64,000 nucleotides of DNA from Vogesella alkaliphila (lineage in GTDB: Bacteria; Pseudomonadota; Gammaproteobacteria; Burkholderiales; Chromobacteriaceae). The notes under the pieces are model-generated. The model searched no databases and was not told the DNA's origin. It was given only the letters and a program-made list of their open reading frames with translations. Below, piece after piece: positions 54,134 through 62,728 of this stretch; the first letter of the stretch is position 1; each line of letters starts with the position of its first letter. The stretch lies in the NCBI RefSeq assembly GCF_014652475.1, contig NZ_BMYW01000004.1, forward strand, positions 43,103-107,102. Reading direction: 5' to 3'. A program made the translations under genes and the position numbers.

Positions 54134-55630
54134 ATGCCGGCCATCAGGCCCGGCTTGAACGGACAAATAGTCGCAACGCCGCTGCGCGGGCTGGGTCAAT
54201 TTGTCCATGAGGGGAACAAGCTTTTGCAGCAAGACGAAACGTTGGCCGCAAGCAAGAATGCGGCGGCCAGGCAATGGGACAGCTACAGCGTGCTGGTGGT
54301 CGATGACGAGCCGGGCATGGTCAATTTCATCAGGCGGGCGCTGGAATCGCGCTGCGGCAGCGTGCACACCGCCGGCAGCGTGGAAGCGGCCGAACCGCTG
54401 GTGGCGCAGCAGCGCTTCGACCTGATCGTGCTCGACATCTCGCTGCCGGGCGTGTCCGGCGTCCACTGGCTGAAGCAGCTGCGCGAACGCGGCGTCAACA
54501 GTGAGGTGATCCTGATGACCGCGTTTGCCGACGTGGAAACCGCCATCGACGCGCTGCGCGCCGGCGCGTCGGATTTCCTGCTCAAACCGTTCTCGCTGGC
54601 GCAGCTGATCAACGCCGCCCGGCGCGCCTTCGAGCGCGCGCGGCTGGAGGCGGAAAACTGGGTGCTGCGCCGCGAGGTGGCGTCGCACGCCAGCCGCAGC
54701 AAGGTCAGCCGCGACGGCCTGATCGGTCGCTCGGCGGCGATCGCCGAGCTGCGCGGCCTGCTGCAGCGCTTCGCGCCGATGCCGTCGACGGTGCTGATCC
54801 AGGGCGAGTCCGGCACCGGCAAGGAGGTGGTGGCACGGGCGCTGCACCAGCTCAGCCCGCGCGCCGACGCCAGCTTCGTGCCGGTCAACTGCGCGGCGAT
54901 CACGCAGGAGCTGATCGAGAGCGAGCTGTTCGGTCACCTCAAGGGCGCCTATACCGGCGCCGCCGCCAGCCGTGACGGCCTGTTCTACTACGCGCGCGGT
55001 GGCACGCTGTTCCTGGACGAGGTGGCCGAGCTGCCGCTGGCGATCCAGGCCAAGCTGCTGCGGGTGCTGGAGGAGCGCAGCATCCGCCCGGTCGGCTCGG
55101 AGCAGGAAATCAAGGTCGACGTGCGCGTGATCGCCGCCAGCAACAAGCCGCTGGCGGACGAGGTCGCCGCCGGCCGCTTCCGTGCCGACCTGTACTACCG
55201 CTTGCAGGTGCTGGAGCTGGCGCTGCCGCCGCTGCGCGAGCGCACCGAGGACCTGCCGGAGCTGGTGGCGCACTTCATGGACCTGCTCAGCCCAGCGCTG
55301 GGCGTGGCGCCGGTGGAGGTGGAGCCGGCGCTGCTGGCGGCGATGGCCGCCTACGACTGGCCGGGCAATGTGCGCGAGCTGAAAAACCTGATCGAACGCT
55401 CGCTGATCCTCGGCTACCTGCCGCAGGACCTGCCGGCGACGCGGCTGCCGCCGGCCGTCGGCGAGCTGGCGGCCGGGGCGGCGCCGGCGGAAGAAAGCCT
55501 GAGCCAGGTCGAAACCCGACATATCCGCGCGGTGCTGGCCGCCTGCGCCGGCAACAAGTCGGAGGCGGCGCGCCGGCTCGGCATTTCCCGCAAGACCCTG
55601 GAGCGCAAATGCCTGTCCTGGGGCGAGTAA
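54134..55630 (+). CDS. NtrC-family sigma54-dependent response regulator
   Basis: This is an enhancer-binding response regulator with a receiver domain (YSVLVVDDEPGMVNFIRRAL, phospho-Asp in LIVLDISLPG, Lys in FLLKPF), an AAA+ domain (GESGTGKE Walker A, GAYTGA for sigma54 contact, GGTLFLDEVAELPL Walker B) and a Fis-type helix-turn-helix (NKSEAARRLGISRKTLERK). GAYTGA is a tolerated form of GAFTGA. The first 48 residues precede the receiver and have no ribosome site. A TTG at 54224, with GAGGGGAA upstream, is a better start and would give about 468 residues. Divergent position next to fdoG implies control of formate dehydrogenase. The cognate kinase follows with a 22-base overlap. Confidence 0.9.
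   Translation: MPAIRPGLNGQIVATPLRGLGQFVHEGNKLLQQDETLAASKNAAARQWDSYSVLVVDDEPGMVNFIRRALESRCGSVHTAGSVEAAEPLVAQQRFDLIVLDISLPGVSGVHWLKQLRERGVNSEVILMTAFADVETAIDALRAGASDFLLKPFSLAQLINAARRAFERARLEAENWVLRREVASHASRSKVSRDGLIGRSAAIAELRGLLQRFAPMPSTVLIQGESGTGKEVVARALHQLSPRADASFVPVNCAAITQELIESELFGHLKGAYTGAAASRDGLFYYARGGTLFLDEVAELPLAIQAKLLRVLEERSIRPVGSEQEIKVDVRVIAASNKPLADEVAAGRFRADLYYRLQVLELALPPLRERTEDLPELVAHFMDLLSPALGVAPVEVEPALLAAMAAYDWPGNVRELKNLIERSLILGYLPQDLPATRLPPAVGELAAGAAPAEESLSQVETRHIRAVLAACAGNKSEAARRLGISRKTLERKCLSWGE
54136..54153. promoter_or_regulatory. Possible enhancer dyad for the sigma54 activator
   Basis: GCCGGCC and GGCCCGGC flank ATCA as an imperfect inverted repeat, about 55-70 bp upstream of the -24 element of fdoG. 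Position and symmetry are suggestive only. Confidence 0.3.
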
Positions 55631-57669
55631 ACGGCCTGTGGCGGCGCCTGCTGCAGCCGCTGAACCGTTCGGTGCGCACCCGCTTCGTCACCTTGGCGCT
55701 GCTGCCGCTGGTGGTCGGTTTTCCGGTGCTGCTGCTGTTGCTGGCCGGCTGGGGCGGGGCGGCGTTCGAGGAGCTGCTGGTTTTCAAGGTGCGCAGCGAT
55801 CTGGCGGTGGCGGCCACCTATTTCGAGCGGGTGCAGAGCGACGTTGGCCGCAGCATCGAGGCGCTGGCCAGTTCCGAGGCGCTGGCCGATACCCGGCGCC
55901 AGCCGCGGACAAGCTCGCCCGACGCGCTGCTGCGTGAGCGGGCGCGCAGCCTGGGGCTGGACTACCTGCTGTTGCTGGACGCACGGCAGCGGGTGGTGGC
56001 CGCTTCGCTGCCGGCCAGCCTGGGCCTGCGCTACCCGCAGCCGGCGGTGGTGCTGGCCGCCAGCGGCGGCACGCAGCGCGCCACGCTGGACGTGTTTACC
56101 CCGGCGCAGCTGGCCGCGCTGTCGCCGCTGCTGCAGGCGCGCTCGCACATCGAATTGCTGGCGACGCCCGGCGCGCGGCCGAGCCGGCGCAACGTCAGTG
56201 ACAACGGTCTGCTGCTGCACGCCGCGGCCAGGGTGCCGGGGCAGCCGCTGGTGCTGGTCGGCGGCGTGCTGCTGAACCGCAACATCGAGTTCATCGACCG
56301 CATCCGTCATCTGGTGTATCCGCAGGGGTCGCTGCCGATCCGCAGCCGCGGCTCGGCCACGCTGTTCCTCGACGATACCCGCATCGCCACCACGGTGACT
56401 TACCCGCGCGGCGGGCGTGCCATCGGCAGCCGCGTGTCGCAGGAGGTGTCGGAACAGGTGCTGGGCCGCGGCCAGGCGTGGCTGAACCGGGCGCGGGTGA
56501 TCGGCGACTGGTATGTGTCCGGCTACCAGCCGCTGCTGGACAGCCGCGGCCAACGTATCGGCATGCTGTACGTCGGTTTCTTGGAGCAACCGTTCGTGCT
56601 GGCCAAGTGGATGGCGCTGGCGGTGCTGTTCGTGCTGTTCGCCATCACCATGGCGGCGGCGACGTGGGTGAGCTGGCGCTTTGCGCGCTCGGTGATCGCC
56701 CCGGTGGAGCGCCTGCGCCAGACCATGAGCGAAGTGGCCGCCGGCCGGCTGGATGCCCGTGTCGGCGCCTTGCCGCAGCAGGACGAGCTGGCCTTGCTGG
56801 CCGCCCATTTCGACGCGCTGCTGGCGCGGCTGGAGTCGCAGAACCAGGCCATGCTGCGCTGGGCCGGCGAGCTGGACGACAAGGTGGCGGAGCGCACGCG
56901 CGAGCTGGCGGCAGCCAACCACACCCTGCTCAGCGCGCAGCAGCAGCTGTTCAAGTCGGAAAAACTGGCCGCCATCGGCCAGCTGGCAGCCGGCACCGCG
57001 CACGAGATCAACAATCCGGTGGCGGTGATCCAGGGCAATCTGGAGCTGATGCAGGAGCTGCTCGGCGAGGCGGCGGCGCCGGTGCTGCCGGAAATCCGAC
57101 TGATGCGCGAACAGGTGCAGCGCATCCGGCTGATCGTGGCCAAACTCTTGCAGTACGCGCGGCCGAGCGAATACGCCGGCGACCTGCAGCAGGTGCAGCC
57201 GCAGGAGGTGTTCCAGGACAGCCTGTTGCTGGTCGGCTACCAGATGAACCGCGGCAATATCGCGGTGGTGAAGCAGTGGCACAGTAGCGCCACGCTGCTG
57301 GCCAACCGTTTCGAGCTGCAGCAGATCCTGATCAACCTGATCCTGAACGCGATCCAGGCGATGCCGCAGGGCGGGGTGCTGACGCTGTCGGCGCACGACG
57401 CGCCCGGCAGCGACGGCCGCCCCGGCCTGCGCCTGAGCGTGGCCGACAACGGCGACGGCATCGCCGAGGCCGACATGGCGCGGCTGTTCGATCCGTTCTT
57501 CACCAGCAAGCACGACGGCACCGGCCTTGGGCTGTGGGTGTGCCAGGGGCTGGCGGAGCGCGGTGGCGGCGTGATCGAGGCCGCCAACCAGCCGCAGGGC
57601 GGCGCGGTGTTCAGCGTGTGGCTGCCGTGCGAGCCGGCACTGGCCGCGGTGGGGCTGGCAGTGTTATAA
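55609..57669 (+). CDS. Membrane sensor histidine kinase, partner of the NtrC-type regulator
   Basis: This is a 686-residue kinase: membrane helix 1 (FVTLALLPLVVGFPVLLLLLAGW, residues about 26-48), a large periplasmic region of about 290 residues resembling a Cache-type sensor (VVAASLPASLGLRYPQP, YVSGYQPLLDSRGQRIGMLYVGF), membrane helix 2 (MALAVLFVLFAITMAAATWVSW), HAMP, the dimerisation helix with the phospho-His in GQLAAGTAHEINNPVAVIQGNL, and an ATPase domain (NLILNAIQAMPQGG, DNGDGI, GTGLGL). The signal is unknown; formate, a related acid or the redox state fits the neighbourhood. GGAG precedes the start inside the regulator gene. Confidence 0.9.
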   Translation: MPVLGRVNGLWRRLLQPLNRSVRTRFVTLALLPLVVGFPVLLLLLAGWGGAAFEELLVFKVRSDLAVAATYFERVQSDVGRSIEALASSEALADTRRQPRTSSPDALLRERARSLGLDYLLLLDARQRVVAASLPASLGLRYPQPAVVLAASGGTQRATLDVFTPAQLAALSPLLQARSHIELLATPGARPSRRNVSDNGLLLHAAARVPGQPLVLVGGVLLNRNIEFIDRIRHLVYPQGSLPIRSRGSATLFLDDTRIATTVTYPRGGRAIGSRVSQEVSEQVLGRGQAWLNRARVIGDWYVSGYQPLLDSRGQRIGMLYVGFLEQPFVLAKWMALAVLFVLFAITMAAATWVSWRFARSVIAPVERLRQTMSEVAAGRLDARVGALPQQDELALLAAHFDALLARLESQNQAMLRWAGELDDKVAERTRELAAANHTLLSAQQQLFKSEKLAAIGQLAAGTAHEINNPVAVIQGNLELMQELLGEAAAPVLPEIRLMREQVQRIRLIVAKLLQYARPSEYAGDLQQVQPQEVFQDSLLLVGYQMNRGNIAVVKQWHSSATLLANRFELQQILINLILNAIQAMPQGGVLTLSAHDAPGSDGRPGLRLSVADNGDGIAEADMARLFDPFFTSKHDGTGLGLWVCQGLAERGGGVIEAANQPQGGAVFSVWLPCEPALAAVGLAVL

Positions 57670-57737
57670 GCACCGCTGCAGAAATCGGCGTGTCGTGCCG
57701 ACGCAGAACAAGGCTGACAGCCAGCAGGAAAACAAGC

Positions 57738-58787
57738 ATGGATATTCATACACGAGTGCGCGACGTGGCGCTGGAACTGGTCGGCGCCGGCGTGTGGCCG
57801 ACGGTGCAGGAGGTGCGCGCGCGGCTGGGCACCGGCTCCAATACCACCATCAACAACACCCTGCGCCAGTGGCGGCAGGAGTTTCTCGGCAAGATGGCAA
57901 CCAGTGCCCGGCACCCGGACTGGTCGCCGGCGCTGGCGCAGGCCTTTGCCCAGATCTGGCAGCAGGCCTGCGGCGAGGCGGAGCAGAACCTGGCCGGCTT
58001 GCGCGAAGAAGCGCAGCAGGAAGTGGCACGGCTGGTCGCCGAGCTGGCGCAGGCGCAGCGCGGACTGGTCGCCGCCGCCGCGCAGCAACAGGCGCTGAGC
58101 CAGCGCTGCGACAGCGCCGAGCAGGAGCGGCAGCAGCTGGCGGCCAGCCTCGCGCAGTTACAACAGGCGTTGGCGGCGCAGGAGGCACGCGCCCTCGCCA
58201 GCGAGGCGGCACTGCAGGAAGCGCGCGGCCAGATCGTCGCCACCCAGCAGGCAGCCGACCAGCGTGTCGAGGCGCTGGAAGCGCGCCATGCGGGGCAGTT
58301 GCAGCAACTGCAGCAGGACGGCGAGCGGCGCGAGGCGCTGGCCTACGAGCGGCTGGAAGGCATGCGCATCCAGCTGTATCAGCAGGTGGAGGACGAACGC
58401 ACGCTGTTGCGCCAGCGCGAGCAGCAGTGGCAGGCGGAGCGGCAACAGCTGGCGCAGCAACTGGCGACGCTGCGCGACAGCAGCCAGCAGCAGCTGGCGC
58501 AACGCGCGCAGGAGAATGGCAGGTTGGCCGCAGAGCTGGCGGCGTTACAGGAGAGGCTGGCGGAAAGCGAGGCGTTGCGGCAGCAGTGGCAGCAACGTCA
58601 TGACGAGCTGGCCGCCGCCGAGCAGCAGCGCAGCACGGTCCTGCAGCAACTGCAGCAGGAACAGACGCTGCTGCAGCAGCACCGCCTGCCACACCTGCTA
58701 CTGTGGCTGCAGGCCGAACAGGCGCAGCTGGGGGCGATGCCGGCGGCGCAGCTGGCGGAGCAGGTCAGGAGCTTGCTGGCTGGCTGA
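57738..58787 (+). CDS. KfrA-like DNA-binding coiled-coil protein
   Basis: This is a 349-residue protein. The first about 110 residues (MDIHTRVRDVALELVGAGVWPTVQEVRARLGTGSNTTINNTLRQWRQEF) match the N-terminal DNA-binding domain of plasmid KfrA proteins, and the rest, to about residue 320, is a Gln/Ala/Glu-rich coiled coil. KfrA on plasmids is an autorepressor with a filament-forming tail linked to partition; here it is chromosomal with no partition genes nearby. Its 3' end overlaps the convergent msrC gene by 23 bases. A one-base variant of the DUS-like repeat (58520-58532) is read RLAA. Its role here is unknown. Confidence 0.85.
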   Translation: MDIHTRVRDVALELVGAGVWPTVQEVRARLGTGSNTTINNTLRQWRQEFLGKMATSARHPDWSPALAQAFAQIWQQACGEAEQNLAGLREEAQQEVARLVAELAQAQRGLVAAAAQQQALSQRCDSAEQERQQLAASLAQLQQALAAQEARALASEAALQEARGQIVATQQAADQRVEALEARHAGQLQQLQQDGERREALAYERLEGMRIQLYQQVEDERTLLRQREQQWQAERQQLAQQLATLRDSSQQQLAQRAQENGRLAAELAALQERLAESEALRQQWQQRHDELAAAEQQRSTVLQQLQQEQTLLQQHRLPHLLLWLQAEQAQLGAMPAAQLAEQVRSLLAG

Positions 58788-59265
58788 ACAGCTTGCCCAG
58801 CGCCGCGCACACCGGCGCCAGGTAGCGCTGGTCCAGCTCGCTGAACTGCGCCAGTTCGCTGGCGTCGATGTCCAGCACCGCCACCACCGTGCCGGCAGCA
58901 TCGCAAACCGGCAGCACGATCTCGGAACGCGCCGCCGACGAGCAGGCGATGTGGCCGGGGAAAGCGTCCACGTCCGGCACGATCAGCGTCTGCGCCTGCG
59001 CCCAGGCGCTGCCGCACACGCCGCGGCCTTTCGGGATGCGGGTGCAGGCGATCGGGCCCTGGAACGGCCCCAGCACCAGCTGCTCGCCCTTGACCAGGTA
59101 GAAGCCGGTCCACAGCCAGTTGAAGGTCTGCTGGATCGCGGCGCTGCAGTTGGCCATGGCGGCGATGATGTCGCTCTCGGATTCGATCAGTGCCAGCACC
59201 TGCGGTAACAGGGCCTGGTATTGCGCCTCGCGCGAGCCTTCGGCGATCAGCAGCTGTTCTGCCAT
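58765..59265 (-). CDS. msrC: Free methionine-(R)-sulfoxide reductase (GAF domain)
   Basis: fRMsr reduces free Met-R-sulfoxide in the cytoplasm. The 166-residue single-domain GAF protein has the catalytic and resolving cysteines in GPIACTRIPKGRGVCGSAWAQ and HIACSSAARSEIVLPV, in the order of E. coli MsrC (YebR). WLWTGFYLVKGEQLVLGPFQG is the family N-terminal core. It overlaps the end of the convergent coiled-coil gene by 23 bases, so read-through or antisense pairing is possible. Confidence 0.93.
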   Translation of the reverse strand: MAEQLLIAEGSREAQYQALLPQVLALIESESDIIAAMANCSAAIQQTFNWLWTGFYLVKGEQLVLGPFQGPIACTRIPKGRGVCGSAWAQAQTLIVPDVDAFPGHIACSSAARSEIVLPVCDAAGTVVAVLDIDASELAQFSELDQRYLAPVCAALGKLFSQPASS

Positions 59266-59308
59266 GGCAGGACTCCATCAGTGTGAAAAAGGGGAACGCA
59301 GCATAACA

Positions 59309-59337
59309 AAAAAGCCGGGAAGGCATCCCGGCTTTTT
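59309..59337. terminator. Terminator between msrC and phaB
   Basis: AAAAAGCCGGGA / TCCCGGCTTTTT with loop AGGCA. It ends phaB on the minus strand and lies about 45 bases upstream of the msrC start. Confidence 0.9.
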
Positions 59338-59366
59338 GCGTGCGGCCACCCTTGCGGCGGTCGCGT

Positions 59367-60104
59367 TTACATCATGTGCTGGCCGCCGTTGATGGCGAAG
59401 TCGGCACCGGTCATGAAACCGGCCAGATCGGAAGCCAGGTAGTTGACCAGGCCGGCGATTTCTTCCGGCTGGCCCAGGCGGCCGACCGGAATCTGCGCGA
59501 TGATCTTGTTACGCACGTCTTCCGGTACCGCCATCACCATGTCGGTGCCGATGTAACCCGGGCTGATGGTGTTCACGGTCACGCCCTTGCGCGCCACTTC
59601 CTGTGCCAGCGCCATGGTGAAGCCGTGCATGCCGGCCTTGGCGGCGGAGTAGTTGGTCTGGCCGAACTGGCCTTTCTGGCCGTTGATCGACGAGATGTTG
59701 ATCACACGGCCGAAACCGCGCTCCAGCATCGATTCCACCACCGGTTTGCACACGTTGAACACGGAGTCGAGGTTGGTGCTGATCACCGCGTCCCAGTCGG
59801 CCTTGCCCAGCTTGCGGAAGCTGGCGTCGCGGGTGATGCCAGCGTTGTTGACCAGTACATCCACCGGGCCAAGCTGAGCGGTAACGGCGGCCACCGCCTG
59901 CTGGCACGAGTCGAAATCGCTGACGTCGCACTGGAAGGCGTGGAAGTCGTAGCCCTGTTCCTTCATGTCCGCCAGCCAGCCCTGTTCCTTGCCCGGCTTG
60001 CTGTAGGTAGTGGCCACGATGTGGCCGCTGTCGGCCAGCGCCTTGCAGATGGCGGTACCGATACCACCCATGCCCCCGGTAACCAACGCGATTCGCTTAC
60101 TCAT
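59367..60104 (-). CDS. phaB: Acetoacetyl-CoA reductase (NADPH)
   Basis: PhaB reduces acetoacetyl-CoA to (R)-3-hydroxybutyryl-CoA, the monomer step of polyhydroxybutyrate. The 245-residue short-chain dehydrogenase has TGGMGGIG near residue 9, NNAGITRDASF and the catalytic triad Ser-Tyr-Lys in NISSINGQKGQFGQTNYSAAKAG. The SINGQKGQFGQTNYSAAKAGMHGFTMALAQE run is diagnostic of PhaB rather than FabG. AAGGAGTC precedes the start. It stands alone: no phaA or phaC in the window. Confidence 0.95.
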   Translation of the reverse strand: MSKRIALVTGGMGGIGTAICKALADSGHIVATTYSKPGKEQGWLADMKEQGYDFHAFQCDVSDFDSCQQAVAAVTAQLGPVDVLVNNAGITRDASFRKLGKADWDAVISTNLDSVFNVCKPVVESMLERGFGRVINISSINGQKGQFGQTNYSAAKAGMHGFTMALAQEVARKGVTVNTISPGYIGTDMVMAVPEDVRNKIIAQIPVGRLGQPEEIAGLVNYLASDLAGFMTGADFAINGGQHMM

Positions 60105-60229
60105 GATGCTGACTCCTTGTCTTTTTGTCGGAATGGAGGGGATGCTAGCGCCCCCTTGTTGTCATTTCATGACAGATTAGGGTCATCATCAGAAAATGTA
60201 AACGGATTGTTACGCGAAAATTTTATTCG

Positions 60230-61096
60230 TTAGGCATTAACAAGCTGGTTCGTCAGTTTCTGCAGCAAAGCCAGTCGGGCCGGGCGGATGCGGCCTTCAT
60301 CGCTGGCGCTCTTGATCGCGCAATTGGGCTCGGCGCGGTGGGTGCAGTTGTGAAAGCGGCAGTGGCCGATATAGGGGCGCATTTCCGGGAACAGGCCGGC
60401 AAGCTCGGTGGCGGCTAGGTGACTGAGACCGAATTCCTGCAGACCGGGCGAGTCGATGAGATGGCTGTCGTCGTCCAGATGGTAGAGCGCGGCGTGGGTG
60501 GTGGTGTGGCGGCCGGCGTCCAGCGCGGTGGAAATATCACCGACGCGTGCCTCGGCGGCTGGCAGCAGCGCGTTGGTCAGCGTCGACTTGCCCATGCCGG
60601 ACTGTCCGACAAAAACCGAGGTCTGGCCCTTGACCAGCGGCAGCAGCTCGTTGATGTCGTGCAGGGCACTGACCGTGACCAGGGTGTAGCCCAGTTCGCG
60701 GTACGGCTGCAGCTTGGCCAGCCAGTCGGCGGTTTCCGGCAGGTCGCACTTGTTGACGAGGATGATGGGCTCGATGTCGGCGGCCTCGGCGGCCAGCAGG
60801 CAGCGGTTGAGCAGCTCCTCGCTGGGCGTGGGCACCGCGGCGGTGACGAACACGATGCGCGTCACGTTGGCCGCAATCAGCTTGGTGCGCCAGTCGTCCT
60901 GGCGGTAGAGCAGGCTCTTGCGTTCGCAGGCCTGCTCGATCACCGCCTGTTCGCCGTTGATGACCGACAGCTCGACGTGGTCGCCGCAGGCGTAATCGAC
61001 ACGCTTGCCGCGGGTGGTGCAATCGTACTGCTGGCCGTCGCACTCGACGATGAAGCGGCGGCCGTAACTGCGGATGATCTGACCTTGCTGCCTCAT
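60230..61096 (-). CDS. rsgA: Small ribosomal subunit biogenesis GTPase RsgA
   Basis: RsgA is the ribosome-dependent GTPase that helps 30S maturation. The 288-residue protein has an N-terminal OB fold (GQIIRSYGRRFIVECDGQQYDCTTRGK), a circularly permuted G-domain with motif order G4 NKCD, G1 GQSGMGKST, G3 DSPG, and a C-terminal zinc-binding segment (HCRFHNCTHRAEPNCAI). Motifs and order are standard. The start overlaps phhB by 4 bases. A DUS-like variant (60864-60876) is read AANV. Confidence 0.95.
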   Translation of the reverse strand: MRQQGQIIRSYGRRFIVECDGQQYDCTTRGKRVDYACGDHVELSVINGEQAVIEQACERKSLLYRQDDWRTKLIAANVTRIVFVTAAVPTPSEELLNRCLLAAEAADIEPIILVNKCDLPETADWLAKLQPYRELGYTLVTVSALHDINELLPLVKGQTSVFVGQSGMGKSTLTNALLPAAEARVGDISTALDAGRHTTTHAALYHLDDDSHLIDSPGLQEFGLSHLAATELAGLFPEMRPYIGHCRFHNCTHRAEPNCAIKSASDEGRIRPARLALLQKLTNQLVNA

Positions 61097-61419
61097 TTGC
61101 CGGCCGCCAGTGCTTCGGTCTTGGCGGCGCAGATGAAATCGTTGAGGGTCAGCCCGCCGGCGTCGTGGGTGCTGAAGCGGACCACGGTGCGGTTGTAGTG
61201 CACCGACAGGTCGGGGTGGTGATCTTGCTGGTGGGCGATGAAGGCCAGCGCGTTGACGAAGGCCATGGTGCGGTAGTAGTCGTCGAAACGGAAGGTCTTG
61301 ACCAGCTCGATGCCTTCTACCGCCCAGCCGTCGAGGTGGGCCAGCAGCTCGGTGCGGGTCTGTTCGCTGAGGGAGTGCAGGCCGTGCTGGGCCTCGCAGT
61401 GCATGTGTTGCAGATTCAT
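61093..61419 (-). CDS. phhB: 4a-hydroxytetrahydrobiopterin dehydratase
   Basis: PhhB dehydrates pterin-4a-carbinolamine, recycling the pterin used by phenylalanine hydroxylase. The 108-residue protein has GWAVEGIELVKTFRFDDYYRTMAFVNALAFIAHQQDHHPDLSVHYNRTVVRFSTHDAGGLTLNDFICA, with the conserved His-His-Pro and the later His. No phenylalanine hydroxylase is in the window. It overlaps both neighbours by 4 bases, so rsgA, phhB and the M48 gene form one unit. Confidence 0.94.
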   Translation of the reverse strand: MNLQHMHCEAQHGLHSLSEQTRTELLAHLDGWAVEGIELVKTFRFDDYYRTMAFVNALAFIAHQQDHHPDLSVHYNRTVVRFSTHDAGGLTLNDFICAAKTEALAAGK

Positions 61420-62660
61420 TGTGCTTGCCTTTCCAGGTGGGCGATGCGCAGGCTCGCCGGTGGATGGGAATCGTAAAAGCGCGAGTGTAGCGGGTCTGGC
61501 GTCAGTGTGCTGGCATTGTCACGGTACAGCTTGACCAGCGCGCTGATCAGCTCGCTGGCGCTGCTGTGGCGGGCGGCGAAGTCGTCGGCCTGGTATTCGT
61601 GACGCCGCGACAGCTGGCTGAACAGCGGCGTCAGCGGGAAGGTGTAGGCCGGTGCCGCCAGCATGAACAGCACCAGCCCCAGCGCCGGTGCCATCTCGTC
61701 AACGCCCAGGCCGCTGTAGAAGGCCGGCAGCGTCAGCAGCCAGCCGAGCAGGGACAGGCTGAGGAAGGACAGCAGGAAGGTGGTGGCGATGCGCTGGCGG
61801 ACGTGGCCGTGCTTGAAGTGGCCCAGTTCGTGCGCCAGCACCGCCTCCATCTCGCCCTCGTCCAGCTGGGTGAGCAGGGTGTCGAAGAACACGATGCGCT
61901 TGGTTTTGCCAAAGCCGGTGAAGTAGGCGTTGCCGTGGCTGGAGCGGCGCGAGCCATCCATCACGAACACGCCGTCGCTGTGAAAGCCGGTGCGCGCCAG
62001 CAGGTCGTCGATGCGCTGGCGCAGCGCCGGATCGGCCAGCGGGGTGAAGCGGTTGAAACGCGGCGCGATCAGCGTCGGGTACGCCCACAGCATCGCCAGG
62101 CTGAACAGTGTCCAGCTGCACCACACCCACAGCCACGCCCAGTCGCCGGCGGCGTGCAGCAGCCACAGGATCAGCGAGACCAGTGGTGCACCGACGATGA
62201 CGGCCAGCGCGCCGCCCTTGGCCATATCGGTAAAGTAGAGCGGCCAGCTGGTACGGTTGAAGCCGAAGCGTTTCTCGATGATGAAGGTGCGATACAGGCC
62301 GAACGGCAGGCTGAGCACGCTGCTGAGCAGCGCCAGCACGCCGATCAGCGCCACGCCCTGCCACAAGCCGGCGAGCCCGCGCGCGGCCAGCTGCTGCCAC
62401 AGCCATTGCAGGCCGCCGCCCAGCGTCAACGCCAGCAGCAGCGCACTGTCGGCGACCGCCTGCCACTGGCCGGGGCGCTGTCGTGCCACGCAGTAGTCGG
62501 CGGCAAGCTGGTGCTGCTGCAGCGTGATGCGGTCTCGGAAGGCGGCCGGCACCTCGGCCGCATGCTGGCGCACATGGCGGATCTGCCGTTGCGACAGGTA
62601 GAGCCGCAGCGCCAGCGACAGCAGCACGGCGAGCAGGAAAGACCAGGTGAATAGATTCAT
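61416..62660 (-). CDS. M48-family membrane zinc metalloprotease (Ste24/CAAX protease-like)
   Basis: This is a 414-residue integral membrane protease. It has N-terminal helices, the zinc-binding [10 protein letters not shown] near residue 277, the third ligand in [14 protein letters not shown], and the sequence [26 protein letters not shown] just before the active site, the same layout as Ste24/CAAX prenyl protease 1. Bacterial members have few known substrates and may take part in membrane protein quality control. It is first in the unit with phhB and rsgA, divergent from orn. Confidence 0.9.
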   Translation of the reverse strand: MNLFTWSFLLAVLLSLALRLYLSQRQIRHVRQHAAEVPAAFRDRITLQQHQLAADYCVARQRPGQWQAVADSALLLALTLGGGLQWLWQQLAARGLAGLWQGVALIGVLALLSSVLSLPFGLYRTFIIEKRFGFNRTSWPLYFTDMAKGGALAVIVGAPLVSLILWLLHAAGDWAWLWVWCSWTLFSLAMLWAYPTLIAPRFNRFTPLADPALRQRIDDLLARTGFHSDGVFVMDGSRRSSHGNAYFTGFGKTKRIVFFDTLLTQLDEGEMEAVLAHELGHFKHGHVRQRIATTFLLSFLSLSLLGWLLTLPAFYSGLGVDEMAPALGLVLFMLAAPAYTFPLTPLFSQLSRRHEYQADDFAARHSSASELISALVKLYRDNASTLTPDPLHSRFYDSHPPASLRIAHLERQAQ

Positions 62661-62728
62661 GGCGAGCCGGGTTTGCCCAAGGGCGGTTATTAAAGGAAAA
62701 TGCCTGCATTTCGTTAGAGACGAGCATT

